A stretch of 61,007 nucleotides of DNA from Anaerolineales bacterium (GCA_016789175.1 JAEURK010000384.1:1-61007), one strand, 5' to 3'; shown: positions 9,553-19,123, counted from the stretch's first letter. Translations and numbers: made by a program. Notes: a model not told the origin generated them from the sequence alone.

Positions 9553-9582
9553 GAAGCCTCACTTTGCGCTCAGGGTCACGGT

Positions 9583-9590
9583 AGTATAAT
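9583..9590. promoter_or_regulatory. Overlapping divergent -10 boxes (PPK2 and icd)
   Basis: The bases AGTATAAT read as TATAAT on the plus strand (9585-9590) and as TATACT on the minus strand (9588-9583). Both PPK2 and icd could therefore be driven from the same eight bases, with mutual exclusion. Confidence 0.5.
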
Positions 9591-9630
9591 CGCCCCAACG
9601 TTTTGGCTGCCAGGAATGCGCGCGATTGTG

Positions 9631-9659
9631 GGGTATCCCGGCGCGGGATGCCCTTTTTT
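9631..9659 (+). terminator. Intrinsic terminator in the icd leader (attenuator or sRNA end)
   Basis: Stem arms 9631-9640 and 9644-9653 pair over 10 bp, with one G-U, around a 3-nt loop. Six T follow at 9654-9659. It lies between the plus-strand TATAAT at 9585 and the icd ATG at 9716, and no plus-strand gene ends upstream in this gap. It therefore either attenuates icd or ends a separate RNA of about 60 nt. Confidence 0.65.
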
Positions 9660-9715
9660 CGCGGGTCGCGCGTCCGGGCCGCGAAGCTCATCATCCCATC
9701 AGGACAGGTTGAACC

Positions 9716-11011
<1,296 letters not shown>

Positions 11012-11025
11012 CAAATCGTCGGCTG

Positions 11026-11073
11026 GTCTGCTGGTCGGCCAGTCACGACCAGCGGACTGGCCGACCAGCAGAC
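11026..11073 (+). repeat. 18-bp perfect inverted repeat between icd and gpmA
   Basis: Arms GTCTGCTGGTCGGCCAGT (11026-11043) and its exact reverse complement (11056-11073) with a 12-nt loop. No T-run follows, and the right arm ends just before the gpmA ribosome site AGAGGA. It could protect the icd mRNA 3' end or mask the gpmA ribosome site rather than terminate. Confidence 0.6.
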
Positions 11074-11086
11074 TAGAGGACTTCAC

Positions 11087-11836
11087 ATGACCTACAAACT
11101 CGTACTCGTCCGTCACGGGCAAAGTTCGTGGAACCTGGAAAACCGCTTCACCGGGTGGACCGACGTGCCCCTGTCGGATCTGGGCCGCGAAGAGGCCGCG
11201 AATGCCGGCAAACTGCTCAAGAGCGAAGGCTACGACTTCGACGTTGCCTTCACCTCGGTGCTCAAGCGTGCCATCCACACCCTCAACCTCGTGCTCGACG
11301 GCCTCGGCCGCGACTGGCTGCCCGTGGTCAAGGGTTGGCAGCTCAACGAGCGCCACTATGGGGCGTTGCAGGGTCTAAACAAGGCGGAGACCGCCGCGCA
11401 GTATGGCGACGCCCAGGTCAAGATCTGGCGCCGCAGCTACGACATCACACCGCCCGCGCTCGGCCTCGACGACGAGCGCCACCCGCGCTTCGATCGCCGC
11501 TACGCCGGCCTGCCGACCGCCGAACTGCCGTGCACCGAGTCGCTCAAAGAGACCGTCGCGCGGATGGTGCCCTACTGGGTCAGCACGATCGCGCCGGCCG
11601 TCAAGTCGGGCCAGCGCGTGCTCGTCGCCGCCCACGGCAACAGCATCCGCGCCCTGGTCAAGTACTTCGACAACGTCTCCGAGGCCGACATCACCGAGCT
11701 CAACATCCCGACCGGCGTCCCGCTGGTCTATGAGCTCGATGCCGATCTCAGGCCGATCAAGAACTACTACCTCGGCGATGCCGCTGCCATCGCCGCCGCG
11801 CAGGCCGCCGTGGCCGCGCAGGGTAAGGCGAAGTGA
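11087..11836 (+). CDS. gpmA: 2,3-bisphosphoglycerate-dependent phosphoglycerate mutase
   Basis: 249 residues, the normal dPGM length. It interconverts 3- and 2-phosphoglycerate in glycolysis. The RHG motif has the phospho-acceptor His10, followed by the substrate loop [10 protein letters not shown]. Glu88 in LNERHYG and His183 in [10 protein letters not shown] complete the active site. AGAGGA sits eight bases before the ATG. Its neighbours are icd upstream and, directly after the stop codon, a polypurine/polypyrimidine repeat. eno, the next glycolytic step, lies at the far end of the window. Confidence 0.95.
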   Translation: MTYKLVLVRHGQSSWNLENRFTGWTDVPLSDLGREEAANAGKLLKSEGYDFDVAFTSVLKRAIHTLNLVLDGLGRDWLPVVKGWQLNERHYGALQGLNKAETAAQYGDAQVKIWRRSYDITPPALGLDDERHPRFDRRYAGLPTAELPCTESLKETVARMVPYWVSTIAPAVKSGQRVLVAAHGNSIRALVKYFDNVSEADITELNIPTGVPLVYELDADLRPIKNYYLGDAAAIAAAQAAVAAQGKAK

Positions 11837-11894
11837 GCGGAGGGAGGAGGGAAGAGGGACCAATCCCTCCTCCCTCCTCCCTCCTCCCTCCTCC
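11837..11894. repeat. Polypurine/polypyrimidine inverted repeat after gpmA
   Basis: A GGAGGGA/AGAGGGA purine arm (about 11838-11859), a short loop, then a run of CCTCCCT units (about 11865-11894). A very similar element with the same order follows murA at 59078-59148. Each begins at the stop codon of the gene before it. Confidence 0.6.
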
Positions 11895-11898
11895 ACGT

Positions 11899-12717
11899 AT
11901 GTCCGAGTCCGACGCCATCGCCCGCGCCGCCCAACCGGCGACCGTCGCCACGCTGGCCCGCGACCTGCGCGCCCTGGGCGTGGTTGAAGGTCAGACGGTG
12001 CTGGTGCACACGTCGCTGAGCGCGCTCGGCTATGTCATCAGCGGCCCGGTGTCGTTGCTGCTGGCCCTCGCTGAGGTGCTCGGACCAACCGGCACGTTGG
12101 TGATGCCCGCCCATTCGGCCGATCTGAGCGACCCGGCCGCCTGGGTCAACCCGCCCGTCCCGCTGGAATGGATCTCGATCATCCGGGCCGAGATGCCGGC
12201 CTTCGATCCGCATCTAACCCCGACCCGCAGCATGGGGGTGACGGCCGAGGCCTTCCGTCATCAGCCGGGTGTGCTGCGCAGCGGACACCCTAAGGTGTCG
12301 TTCGCCGCCCGCGGCCCGCAAGCAGCGTTCATCACCCGTGATCATGCCCTGTCGCCCAGCATGGGCGAGGGCTCACCGTTGGCGCGGTTGTATGACCTGG
12401 ATGCGTGGGTGCTGTTGCTGGGCACCGACCACGATCACAACACCTCGCTCCATCTGGCGGAGGTCCGCGCCGACTGGCCCGGCAAGCGCTGGGTCTCCGA
12501 TGGCGCCCCGATCCACCTCCACGGCCAGAGGGTCTGGCAAACCTATTCCGACCTCGATTGGAACGACTCGGATTTCCTGATGATCGGCCGCGACTTCGCA
12601 GAGGCAACCGGTCTGGAGCGGCAGGGCCCGATCGGCGCAGGTTCCGCGCGCCTGATGCCGCAACGTGCCCTGGTCGACTTCGCCGTGGCCTGGATGGGCC
12701 AGCAGCGGGGGCATTGA
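11899..12717 (+). CDS. AAC(3)-family N-acetyltransferase
   Basis: 272 residues from ATG 11899. The fold family is that of aminoglycoside 3-N-acetyltransferases (antibiotic_NAT). Family marks are VLVHTSLSALGYV near residue 35, GTLVMPAHSADLSDPAAW, the TRSMGV segment and the GTDHDHNTSLHLAE loop with the conserved His residues. Chromosomal members often act on other amines, so aminoglycoside resistance should not be assumed. No good ribosome site is visible because the upstream bases are the pyrimidine arm of the repeat. Translation may depend on gpmA read-through or a leaderless start that I cannot see. Confidence 0.82.
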   Translation: MSESDAIARAAQPATVATLARDLRALGVVEGQTVLVHTSLSALGYVISGPVSLLLALAEVLGPTGTLVMPAHSADLSDPAAWVNPPVPLEWISIIRAEMPAFDPHLTPTRSMGVTAEAFRHQPGVLRSGHPKVSFAARGPQAAFITRDHALSPSMGEGSPLARLYDLDAWVLLLGTDHDHNTSLHLAEVRADWPGKRWVSDGAPIHLHGQRVWQTYSDLDWNDSDFLMIGRDFAEATGLERQGPIGAGSARLMPQRALVDFAVAWMGQQRGH

Positions 12718-12738
12718 CCACCGCCCCCTCAGGAGTGG

Positions 12739-12744
12739 TACAGT
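12739..12744 (+). promoter_or_regulatory. -10 box of leaderless sufE promoter
   Basis: TACAGT 7 nt before the ATG at 12752. It lies only about 20 bp after the acetyltransferase stop codon and would give sufE an independent start. Confidence 0.4.
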
Positions 12745-12751
12745 AAAGGTG

Positions 12752-13207
12752 ATGACTGACGCCCCTCAACTCCCAACCCGGCTCCAGGAGGTCATCGAGG
12801 ATTTCGCTTTGGCCGAAGGCCGCGAGAAACTCGAACTCCTGATGCAATATGGGCAGGATCTGCCGCCGCTGCCCGAACGCCTCCAGGCCCATCGCGATCA
12901 GATGGATCCGGTGCCGGAATGCATGTCGCCGGTTTTTGCGCACGCCGAGGTCGAGGATGGTCGGATGCGCTACTTCCTGGATGTGCCGGACGAGGCCCCG
13001 ACCGTGCGTGGCTTTGCCGCCATTCTGCAGCGCGGGCTCGACGGCGAAACCCCGGAGATGGTCCTGGGCGTGCCGACCACGTTCTATGAGAAAATGGGGT
13101 TGACGGGTCTGCTCTCCCACCAGCGACTGAACGGCATGCGCGCTATCCTGGCCAAGCTCAAGAGTTACGCTCACGCAGCCAAGGCCAACGGGGGCCAGCC
13201 CGGGTGA
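12752..13207 (+). CDS. sufE: SufE-family cysteine desulfuration protein
   Basis: 151 residues, the usual SufE length. SufE takes sulfane sulfur from the cysteine desulfurase SufS for Fe-S cluster assembly. The acceptor is probably Cys57 in VPECMSPVF, matching the conserved Cys of the family, and the C-terminal LSHQRLNGMRAIL helix also fits. No SufS or SufBCD gene is in the window. It is followed after 3 bp by the first DarA-like gene, so the three small genes probably form one unit. Confidence 0.9.
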   Translation: MTDAPQLPTRLQEVIEDFALAEGREKLELLMQYGQDLPPLPERLQAHRDQMDPVPECMSPVFAHAEVEDGRMRYFLDVPDEAPTVRGFAAILQRGLDGETPEMVLGVPTTFYEKMGLTGLLSHQRLNGMRAILAKLKSYAHAAKANGGQPG

Positions 13208-13210
13208 ACG

Positions 13211-13555
13211 ATGACGACTGAACCGCAAGTCACCGAACTCATACTCCTCACCGTCGCCGGCGAACAGGTCGGCGACCTGACCCAACGGTTACGCCAGGCC
13301 GGCTTCTACTCAACCATGATCGACAGTCGTGGCGGCCTGGTCGAGGAGCGCACGTCAACGCTCCTGATCGGGATTGATCGCACGCAACGCGCGGCCGCGC
13401 TGGCCATCGTGCGCGAGACCTGCCGGCGACAAACCCGGCTCGTGCCCGCCCAGCTGGAAGCGCCCTCATTGGCGTACCAGCCCCTGATGATCGAAACCGA
13501 GACCGGTGGCGCTGTGGTCTACACGCTCCCGATCGAGGCCTTCCACAGGTTGTGA
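13211..13555 (+). CDS. PII-like DarA-family protein, divergent copy
   Basis: 114 residues. Overall pattern and length match the cyclic-di-AMP receptor family (DarA/PstA, DUF970): a beta strand near the start, the central TLLIGID and a C-terminal GGAVVYTLPIEAFHRL. The hallmark STGGF ligand loop is replaced by DSRGGLVE, so c-di-AMP binding may be lost or altered. The long loop before the C-terminal strand is kept. It lies in tandem with a second family member that shows the opposite pattern. Confidence 0.75.
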   Translation: MTTEPQVTELILLTVAGEQVGDLTQRLRQAGFYSTMIDSRGGLVEERTSTLLIGIDRTQRAAALAIVRETCRRQTRLVPAQLEAPSLAYQPLMIETETGGAVVYTLPIEAFHRL

Positions 13556-13562
13556 GATCCCT

Positions 13563-13826
13563 ATGAAGCTCTTGCTCGCCATTATCCGTGACCGTGACGA
13601 CGTGGCCGTCTCCGACGCACTCAGCCACAGCAACGTGCGTGTCACGCGCATCGCCAGCACCGGCGGTTTTTTGCGCCGCGGCAACGTCACTCTGCTCATC
13701 GGCGTGGAAGACGAGCGTGTCCAAGAGGTGCTGAAGCTCGTCCATGGCGCGTGCGGTGAGCCAGAGCCCGGGCAGCATCGCGCGACTGTTTTCGTCCTCA
13801 AGGCTGAGCAGTTCGAGCAGGTCTGA
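13563..13826 (+). CDS. PII-like DarA-family protein, short copy
   Basis: 87 residues from ATG 13563. It has the canonical ligand segment ASTGGFLRRGN followed by TLLIGVEDE, as in the c-di-AMP receptor DarA. It lacks about 20 residues of the large loop that normally precedes the last strand, which here is simply ATVFVLKAEQFEQV. PII-like receptors are trimers that signal through that loop, so this copy may bind ligand yet signal through its longer neighbour. That is inference. It is followed by a strong terminator. Confidence 0.78.
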   Translation: MKLLLAIIRDRDDVAVSDALSHSNVRVTRIASTGGFLRRGNVTLLIGVEDERVQEVLKLVHGACGEPEPGQHRATVFVLKAEQFEQV

Positions 13827-13850
13827 GTCGTTTTCGACCCGGCGAATCGA

Positions 13851-13898
13851 GACGCGCCCACGGCCGATTGTCACGGCCGTGGGCGCGTCTTCGTTTTG
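13851..13898 (+). terminator. Rho-independent terminator after the DarA pair
   Basis: Stem GACGCGCCCACGGCC (13851-13865) pairs perfectly with 13875-13889, followed by TTCGTTTT. It closes the sufE-DarA unit. Confidence 0.85.
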
Positions 13899-13902
13899 CA
13901 AC

Positions 13903-14997
13903 TCACTCAGACCGGGGTTGTCCGCGATTCCATTGCCAGGGCCACAGCGCCGGCCAGAGCGCGGCCAGCCCAAGTCCCAGCGCAGCCACCAGAATCAGAC
14001 CGCCCAGCAACGCCACGGGGGGCAGCAACGCTCCGATCGCCAGCAGCACCAGCCCGACCATCAGCGCCAATACTGCGCCCAGGCCGACCAGGCCGGCCAG
14101 CCGCAATCCCTTCGACTGCGAAGCGAAGCGTCGCCCACCAATCCGGCCGGTGGCGCCGTTCACCAAAACAGGATGGACCCGGCCCTCGTCATCGGTGTAA
14201 GTCGTCAGGTAAGCCGGCAGCAGCAGTTGCGTCCAGCGGGTGTCGCGATAGTCGGCGCGCAAACCGATGCGACGGACGTGCTGCGCGCCCGCAGCGGCCT
14301 GACAATCTGACGCCGCGCGCTCATCGAGTTGGGCTTTCGCCAACGACCAGGCTGCTTCAGGCAAGACCTCCGGGATGACGAGCAACGCGCCGTGCAGGCT
14401 CTCGGCCGAGGCCGCCTGCGCCTCGGTGTCCGGATACGAGCCGCCAAGGCGCAGCCAGCGTTCGTGATCGCTCAACGCCGGTGTCGCGACGTTGTCGTAA
14501 GCGCGGGCCAGCTGCCCGGCCCGCGGCTCCCAGCGGATCCGGGTCTCGAGCATCTTCTCCGAACGCCACTGCCCGCCGGCCAGCGACTCGCGCGCGCTTT
14601 CGACCTGATAATCGAAGCCGAGTTCAGCCTCCCAGGCGCCCACGACTTTGCCGTCGACCAGCCACATCGGCCACAACACGGGCACGGCGCGCTGGGCCAG
14701 TTTCTCGACCGCCAGGTCATCGGGGCGGAGCCACACGGCGTTCACGAACGGTCTCAACAGATCCGGCAGGTCTTCGGGCCGTTTGCGGAAGGCCACTACC
14801 AACTCGGGCGGCTCGGGCCGCATCAAGGCCGGCTGTGGGCCGAGCGTTCCGCGCCCACAGGCCGGACAGCGCTGGCCGACCCGCTCGGCCGGGACCAGGA
14901 ACCCGCGCGCGCAGACGTCGCAACCGGCCGGCTGCAAGCCCAGCCCCCAGACGCTGCCCTCGGATTCGATCGAGATTGCAATGGGTGCTGTCGTCAT
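13903..14997 (-). CDS. Zinc-ribbon membrane protein (second of a pair)
   Basis: 364 residues from ATG 14997. A four-cysteine zinc ribbon (CDVC ... CPAC) lies at residues about 20-50. A soluble domain with WPMWLVDGKV follows, and two adjacent hydrophobic segments stand near the C-terminus (about 300-350). The start overlaps the stop of the upstream gene by four bases (ATGA), so the pair is translationally coupled. The two proteins share the layout ribbon, substrate-like domain, then GLR-type membrane pair, and both contain a 'vNG.TG.i.G..p' segment before the membrane part. No function is assigned. Confidence 0.6.
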   Translation of the reverse strand: MTTAPIAISIESEGSVWGLGLQPAGCDVCARGFLVPAERVGQRCPACGRGTLGPQPALMRPEPPELVVAFRKRPEDLPDLLRPFVNAVWLRPDDLAVEKLAQRAVPVLWPMWLVDGKVVGAWEAELGFDYQVESARESLAGGQWRSEKMLETRIRWEPRAGQLARAYDNVATPALSDHERWLRLGGSYPDTEAQAASAESLHGALLVIPEVLPEAAWSLAKAQLDERAASDCQAAAGAQHVRRIGLRADYRDTRWTQLLLPAYLTTYTDDEGRVHPVLVNGATGRIGGRRFASQSKGLRLAGLVGLGAVLALMVGLVLLAIGALLPPVALLGGLILVAALGLGLAALWPALWPWQWNRGQPRSE

Positions 14998-16304
14998 TCG
15001 GACCTCGCGACACCGCGCTCGTTTTGGGCGACCCGTGTGTACAGAATGAAGGAACCAACCAACCCGGCGACAAAAAGCACAACGCCGATCCCTAGCGGCA
15101 CCAGACCCAGGCCGGCTGCCAACAGGAGCGGCAGGCCGATCAGGCTCAAGAGCAGGCCGGGCGCCAGCATCAAGGCAATGGCGGCCCAGACCTTGGCCCA
15201 GGCGACGGGCTTTTGGCCTGCGACCGCGCCGGTCTGGCCGTTGACCATCACCTGGAAGATCTTGCCGTCGAAGCGATAGGCCGACACGTAGACGGGCAAC
15301 AAGACGTAGCGCCACGTCTCGTCGCCAAAGTCGACTGTCATATGGAAGTTGCGCACATGGCCGCTGCGGATCTGCGCCCGACAGGCGCCCTGCGCCTGCT
15401 CACGCATATGCGCTTTTCCCTCCTCCCAGGCTTTGGGCAACGGTACATCGTAACCCTGGGCCTGCCAACCGGCCAGGAAATCGGGTGAGAAGGCCTGGAT
15501 CGCGCCAAGGTCGAAGGGCAGGATGTCGCTCAACACGCTCGAATTGACGCGCGAGGAACCCGCGATCGGCAGATTGATCACATCGACGCCGGCCTGGCCG
15601 CTCTCCCACCGCCACCGCACAACCTGGCGGGTCTTGCGTTTCATGTCGCGGGTGTCGAGGTAACTCTCGGTCTCCTCGTGGCCCACCTCGGCTTTCCAGC
15701 CGGCGGTCAGGTGGGCCCCGAACAACCAGAAGGGCAGGTAGACGCCCACAAAGGAGTCCAGGCGGGCGGAGGCGGCCAGACCGGCGGGATGAAACCACCC
15801 GCTCCCAAGCCAGGTGTGGGCCTTCGCGCGGACGGCCTCCGGGACGACCGAAAACGGGGCCACACCACCCGGGCGCACACTGTCCCCGGCTGCGGCGCGC
15901 ACGTTGACCTGCGACGACGCGCAAAAGGGACAGGTCGCCGTCAGCGCACCCTCAGCCAGGGCCAGGTCGGCGCCGCAGGCCTCGCAATGCAACTGGCGAC
16001 GGGTAACGCCCCACCCCTGGGCACCGGCTGCCAGGGCTTCCAGGGTGAACTCGAGGTGTTCAGCGTGCGGCGCCCCGGCCTCGGTTTGGGCGCGATACCC
16101 GCAGTGCTCGCACGCGATCCCGCCGGCCGCCACATTGAACTCGGTCGCCGCACCGCATTGCGGGCAGCGATACGTGCGGGGAGCGGGTGCCGCGGTCTCG
16201 ACCGGACGGGGCGCGAAGACCGTCACCCCCTCCAAGGCCGAAGCCACAGCGACAAAATCCGGAGGCGGCTGCCAGGCGTGCGGGAGCGGATCAGATGCGT
16301 TCAT
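14994..16304 (-). CDS. Double zinc-ribbon membrane protein (first of a pair)
   Basis: 436 residues. Two zinc ribbons are visible: CPQC ... CEHC at about 48-68 and CEAC ... CPFC at about 108-127. A domain with WLFGAHLTAGW and HEETESYLDTRD follows, then VMVNGQTGAVAGQKP and two hydrophobic segments near the C-terminus. Comparable ribbon-membrane proteins are often annotated as primosomal N'-like or TFIIB-type zinc finger proteins, without evidence of such roles. A minus-strand TAGATT lies nine bases before the ATG. Coupled to the following gene by an ATGA overlap. Confidence 0.6.
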   Translation of the reverse strand: MNASDPLPHAWQPPPDFVAVASALEGVTVFAPRPVETAAPAPRTYRCPQCGAATEFNVAAGGIACEHCGYRAQTEAGAPHAEHLEFTLEALAAGAQGWGVTRRQLHCEACGADLALAEGALTATCPFCASSQVNVRAAAGDSVRPGGVAPFSVVPEAVRAKAHTWLGSGWFHPAGLAASARLDSFVGVYLPFWLFGAHLTAGWKAEVGHEETESYLDTRDMKRKTRQVVRWRWESGQAGVDVINLPIAGSSRVNSSVLSDILPFDLGAIQAFSPDFLAGWQAQGYDVPLPKAWEEGKAHMREQAQGACRAQIRSGHVRNFHMTVDFGDETWRYVLLPVYVSAYRFDGKIFQVMVNGQTGAVAGQKPVAWAKVWAAIALMLAPGLLLSLIGLPLLLAAGLGLVPLGIGVVLFVAGLVGSFILYTRVAQNERGVARSE

Positions 16305-16313
16305 GGTGATATC

Positions 16314-16319
16314 AATCTA
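16314..16319 (-). promoter_or_regulatory. -10 box for the zinc-ribbon pair
   Basis: TAGATT on the minus strand, 9 nt before the ATG at 16304 and with no Shine-Dalgarno. Near-leaderless start predicted. Confidence 0.35.
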
Positions 16320-16550
16320 CGCAAAACTGGGCGAAGGGTCGCGCTCAATGGCGGCGCCCCGCCATTATGTGCAAAAAGGCGTCTTGAGGCAATTCCAACC
16401 TCAACCATAACTAACTGACGCCATCCCCAGGCACGGAGCCGCCCGTTAGACAATAAGTCCTGGACAGCGGCATGAATTCGGCGTGGAAAGCGCGCGTCGA
16501 GCAGGCATCACCAGCCGATCACGTCCATAGACTTCGTTGCCGAGGACTAC

Positions 16551-17909
16551 ATGTCGAGTCGTCTCGCACCAGCTCCCATCGCTCAGCGCTCAGCTCCACC
16601 GCCCTCGGTACGAGCCTTTACGCCGCGCCCCATCTCCAAAATCGAGGACACGGGTCTTTCGGTCTATGCGCTTTCGGAGCTCACGCTTAAGCTGTTCTAC
16701 AACAGCGGCACGCTGACGGGTTTCCGGGTTTCGGAGTTGATCGCTCTGCCCTTCCTGGGTGTGATGGACCAGGTGCTGGAGTACCTCAAGCGCGAGAAGT
16801 TTCTGGAGATCAAGACCACAGGCGGCGCGGGCTTTGGCGAAGGCGCCTATTTGTACGGCATCACGGGTTTGGGCGTCGAACGCGCCCGGGAAGCGCTGGC
16901 GCGCAATCAATACGCGGGCCCGGCGCCGGTGCTGATCGACGAGTACGTGTCGGCCATCCGCGCTCAGGCCGCGCAGCGTAAGATGGTTAACCTCCGGACC
17001 GTCCGCCAGGCCTTGTCGGATCTGGTCATCAACGAACGCATGCTCGGCCGCATCGGGCCGGCCGTGAACTCCGGCACGTCGCTCTTTCTGTACGGCGCGC
17101 CGGGCAACGGCAAGACCTCGATCGCGCGCGCGATCGGTAACGTCACGCTGCAGGAAGACATCTACGTCCCCTACGCGATCGACGTCGACGGGCAGATCAT
17201 CAAGATCTACGACAACGTCAACCACGTCGTCGCGCGCGACGACGATACGCCCAATGGCGGGGGCACGAGCATGCTGCGCAACGGCGCAGGCAAACGCGAC
17301 CCGCGCTGGATCCGCATTCAACGGCCGTTCATCGTTGTCGGCGGAGAGTTGACCCTGGCCGGGCTCGATCTGCAGTTCAACGACATCAGTCGCTTCTACG
17401 AAGCCCCATTCCAGATGAAGGCCAACGGTGGCCTCTTTCTGATCGACGACTTCGGCCGGCAGCAGGCGCGGCCGCGCGATTTGCTCAACCGCTGGATCGT
17501 GCCCCTCGAGAACCGCGTCGACTTCCTGACCCTGGCCAACGGACGCAAGATCGAAATTCCTTTCGAAGTTCTGGTAGTCTTCTCGACCAACCTGCCCCCG
17601 AAAGACCTGGTCGACGAGGCCTTCCTGCGCCGCATCCGCCACAAGATCGAGATCGTCGACCCGTCGCCGGACGAGTATCGTGAAATCATGCGCCGGGTAT
17701 GCGAGGCCAAGCATGTGGCCTACGATGATCGCGGCCTGGCATACCTGATCCAGGAGTGGTACATCAAGCGCAACCGCAAGCTGCGCGCCAACCACCCGCG
17801 CGACCTGGCCGAGCAGATCATCGACGTGGCCTCGTTCCTGAGCCTGGAGCCGGCCCTGACCAAGGACCTCATCGATCGCGGGGCTGAGTCGTACTTCGTC
17901 GAGCTATAG
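16551..17909 (+). CDS. AAA ATPase with N-terminal winged-helix-like region
   Basis: 452 residues. The N-terminal 120 residues contain a segment with 'GFRVSELIALPFLGVMDQVLEYLKREKFLEI'-type helix spacing suggestive of a winged helix. Walker A GAPGNGKTS is at about 182-190, Walker B FLIDDFG near 303 and a sensor-like VFSTN near 345, giving an AAA core. GAGGA precedes the ATG. Related proteins are annotated 'ATPase with chaperone activity' and often lie with Tad pilus or stress genes, but no such gene is adjacent here. The partner is unknown. Confidence 0.7.
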   Translation: MSSRLAPAPIAQRSAPPPSVRAFTPRPISKIEDTGLSVYALSELTLKLFYNSGTLTGFRVSELIALPFLGVMDQVLEYLKREKFLEIKTTGGAGFGEGAYLYGITGLGVERAREALARNQYAGPAPVLIDEYVSAIRAQAAQRKMVNLRTVRQALSDLVINERMLGRIGPAVNSGTSLFLYGAPGNGKTSIARAIGNVTLQEDIYVPYAIDVDGQIIKIYDNVNHVVARDDDTPNGGGTSMLRNGAGKRDPRWIRIQRPFIVVGGELTLAGLDLQFNDISRFYEAPFQMKANGGLFLIDDFGRQQARPRDLLNRWIVPLENRVDFLTLANGRKIEIPFEVLVVFSTNLPPKDLVDEAFLRRIRHKIEIVDPSPDEYREIMRRVCEAKHVAYDDRGLAYLIQEWYIKRNRKLRANHPRDLAEQIIDVASFLSLEPALTKDLIDRGAESYFVEL

Positions 17910-18016
17910 CCGTTCAGCGGCGCCCCGCACTGCAGTGACCGCGAAAAGCGGAACACCCGCCTCGTGGTGTTTCCAGCCAGACACCTCCGTCGTAACGACC
18001 AAACACCCAGGCCGGC

Positions 18017-18051
18017 CGTGCCTGCCCACGACCTGCGCGTGGGCAGGCACG
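18017..18051 (+). terminator. 14-bp hairpin after the AAA ATPase gene
   Basis: Perfect arms CGTGCCTGCCCACG (18017-18030) and CGTGGGCAGGCACG (18038-18051) with a 7-nt loop. No T-run follows. Confidence 0.45.
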
Positions 18052-18167
18052 AGTTGTCTGCGGCTATCGCCCAACTTCCTGCCGGTCGGAATCTGTGCCT
18101 GACAACACGCGATGCTGTTGGCCAACCCGGTCGCACGCTGTCAGGAGCCCCGGAACAGGCCGGACCG

Positions 18168-18256
18168 GTACACGGATGTTCACGGATAGCACGGATCACA
18201 CGGAAACCTCTCGAATGGTTCCGTGCCATCCGTGAACATCCGTGTGATCCGTGTAC
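18168..18256. repeat. Imperfect palindrome of ATCCGTG heptamers
   Basis: The left arm is built from CACGGAT units and the right arm from ATCCGTG units. The outer 10 bp (GTACACGGAT/ATCCGTGTAC) match perfectly and the centre holds ACGGAA ... TTCCGT. It fills the 446-bp gap between the ATPase and the glycosyltransferase together with the hairpin at 18017-18051; I see no gene in that gap. It looks like a mobile or dispersed non-coding repeat. Confidence 0.6.
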
Positions 18257-18348
18257 AGGGCCAGTCGTCCGAATCCGGTTCGCCAACAGCATCAACACGC
18301 CCCTGCACACCACCGGGCAGCGCGGTTGGCGGGCTCATCGCGATCTGT

Positions 18349-18354
18349 TATGAT
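18349..18354 (+). promoter_or_regulatory. -10 box of leaderless glycosyltransferase promoter
   Basis: TATGAT with the GTG at 18363 eight bases downstream. The earlier in-frame GTG at 18357 is only two bases away and would lie upstream of the transcription start, which decides the start codon. Confidence 0.45.
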
Positions 18355-18362
18355 CGGTGGCT

Positions 18363-19058
18363 GTGTCAGAATCCTACACACTTACCGTCATCATTCCTTG
18401 CTACAACGAGCGGGCGACGATCGCTCGACTGGTGGGCCGCGTGCGGGCCGAGGCCCCGGAAGCCGAGATCATCATCGTCGATGACGGCTCGGCCGACGGC
18501 ACACGCGATATCCTGCCCGAGGTCGCGCAGGCTTCAAACGCCCGCGTCTTGCTCCACGATAAGAACGGCGGCAAAGGCAAGGCGATCCGCACCGGGCTAC
18601 AAGCCGCCACCGGCGACATCCTGCTGATCCAGGACGCCGATCTGGAATACGACCCGCGCGACTACCCGGCCCTGCTTAAGCCGATCATCGAAGGCAACGC
18701 CGATGTGGTCTACGGTTCGCGCTTCCTCGGGGCGCCGCGCCGGGCGATGATGTTCTGGCACATGATCGCCAACAAACTCCTGACGCTCATGACCAACATC
18801 CTGTACGACACGATCCTGTCGGACATGGAGACCGGTTACAAAGTCTTTCGCCGCAAGGTCGTCGAGGGGCTGGTCCTGCGCGCGAACCGCTTCGACTTCG
18901 AGCCCGAATTCACCGCCAAGATCCTGCGGCGGCGCTTTCGGATTTTCGAAGTGCCGATCACGTTCGTCCCGCGCGAGTATGCCGAGGGCAAGAAGATCGG
19001 CCTCCGGGACGCGTTCGAGGCGGTCTGGGCGCTGATCCGCTATCGCTTCATCGACTGA
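18363..19058 (+). CDS. Family 2 glycosyltransferase (dolichyl-phosphate mannosyltransferase type)
   Basis: 231 residues. The GT-A fold begins directly with VIIPCYNE and IVDDGSADGT, and the DXD-like IQDADLEYDP binds the metal-nucleotide sugar. The later METGYKVFRR and the C-terminal FEVPITFVPREYAEGKKIG are typical of DPM1-like enzymes that glycosylate polyprenyl phosphate. There is no C-terminal membrane pair, so it should be a peripheral membrane enzyme. The start GTG 18363 is chosen from the promoter position. Ends at a strong bidirectional terminator. Confidence 0.88.
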   Translation: MSESYTLTVIIPCYNERATIARLVGRVRAEAPEAEIIIVDDGSADGTRDILPEVAQASNARVLLHDKNGGKGKAIRTGLQAATGDILLIQDADLEYDPRDYPALLKPIIEGNADVVYGSRFLGAPRRAMMFWHMIANKLLTLMTNILYDTILSDMETGYKVFRRKVVEGLVLRANRFDFEPEFTAKILRRRFRIFEVPITFVPREYAEGKKIGLRDAFEAVWALIRYRFID

Positions 19059-19067
19059 CCGTAAAAT

Positions 19068-19107
19068 AAAAACGGGGCGGGCGCAACATGCGCCCGCCCC
19101 GTTTTTT
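19068..19107. terminator. Bidirectional rho-independent terminator
   Basis: Stem of about 17 bp (19069-19085 with 19089-19105), flanked by A-runs on the left and TTTTTT on the right. It can end the glycosyltransferase on the plus strand and the aminotransferase on the minus strand. Confidence 0.85.
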
Positions 19108-19123
19108 GTTTGGCAGCTCGGGC

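Noticed and set aside
11899..12717. Acquired aminoglycoside-resistance gene
   Set aside because: Base composition is like its neighbours, there is no mobile element, and chromosomal AAC(3)-fold proteins often have other roles.
18168..18256. Possible CRISPR array
   Set aside because: The repeated unit is only 7 bp, with no spacers of constant length and no cas genes.
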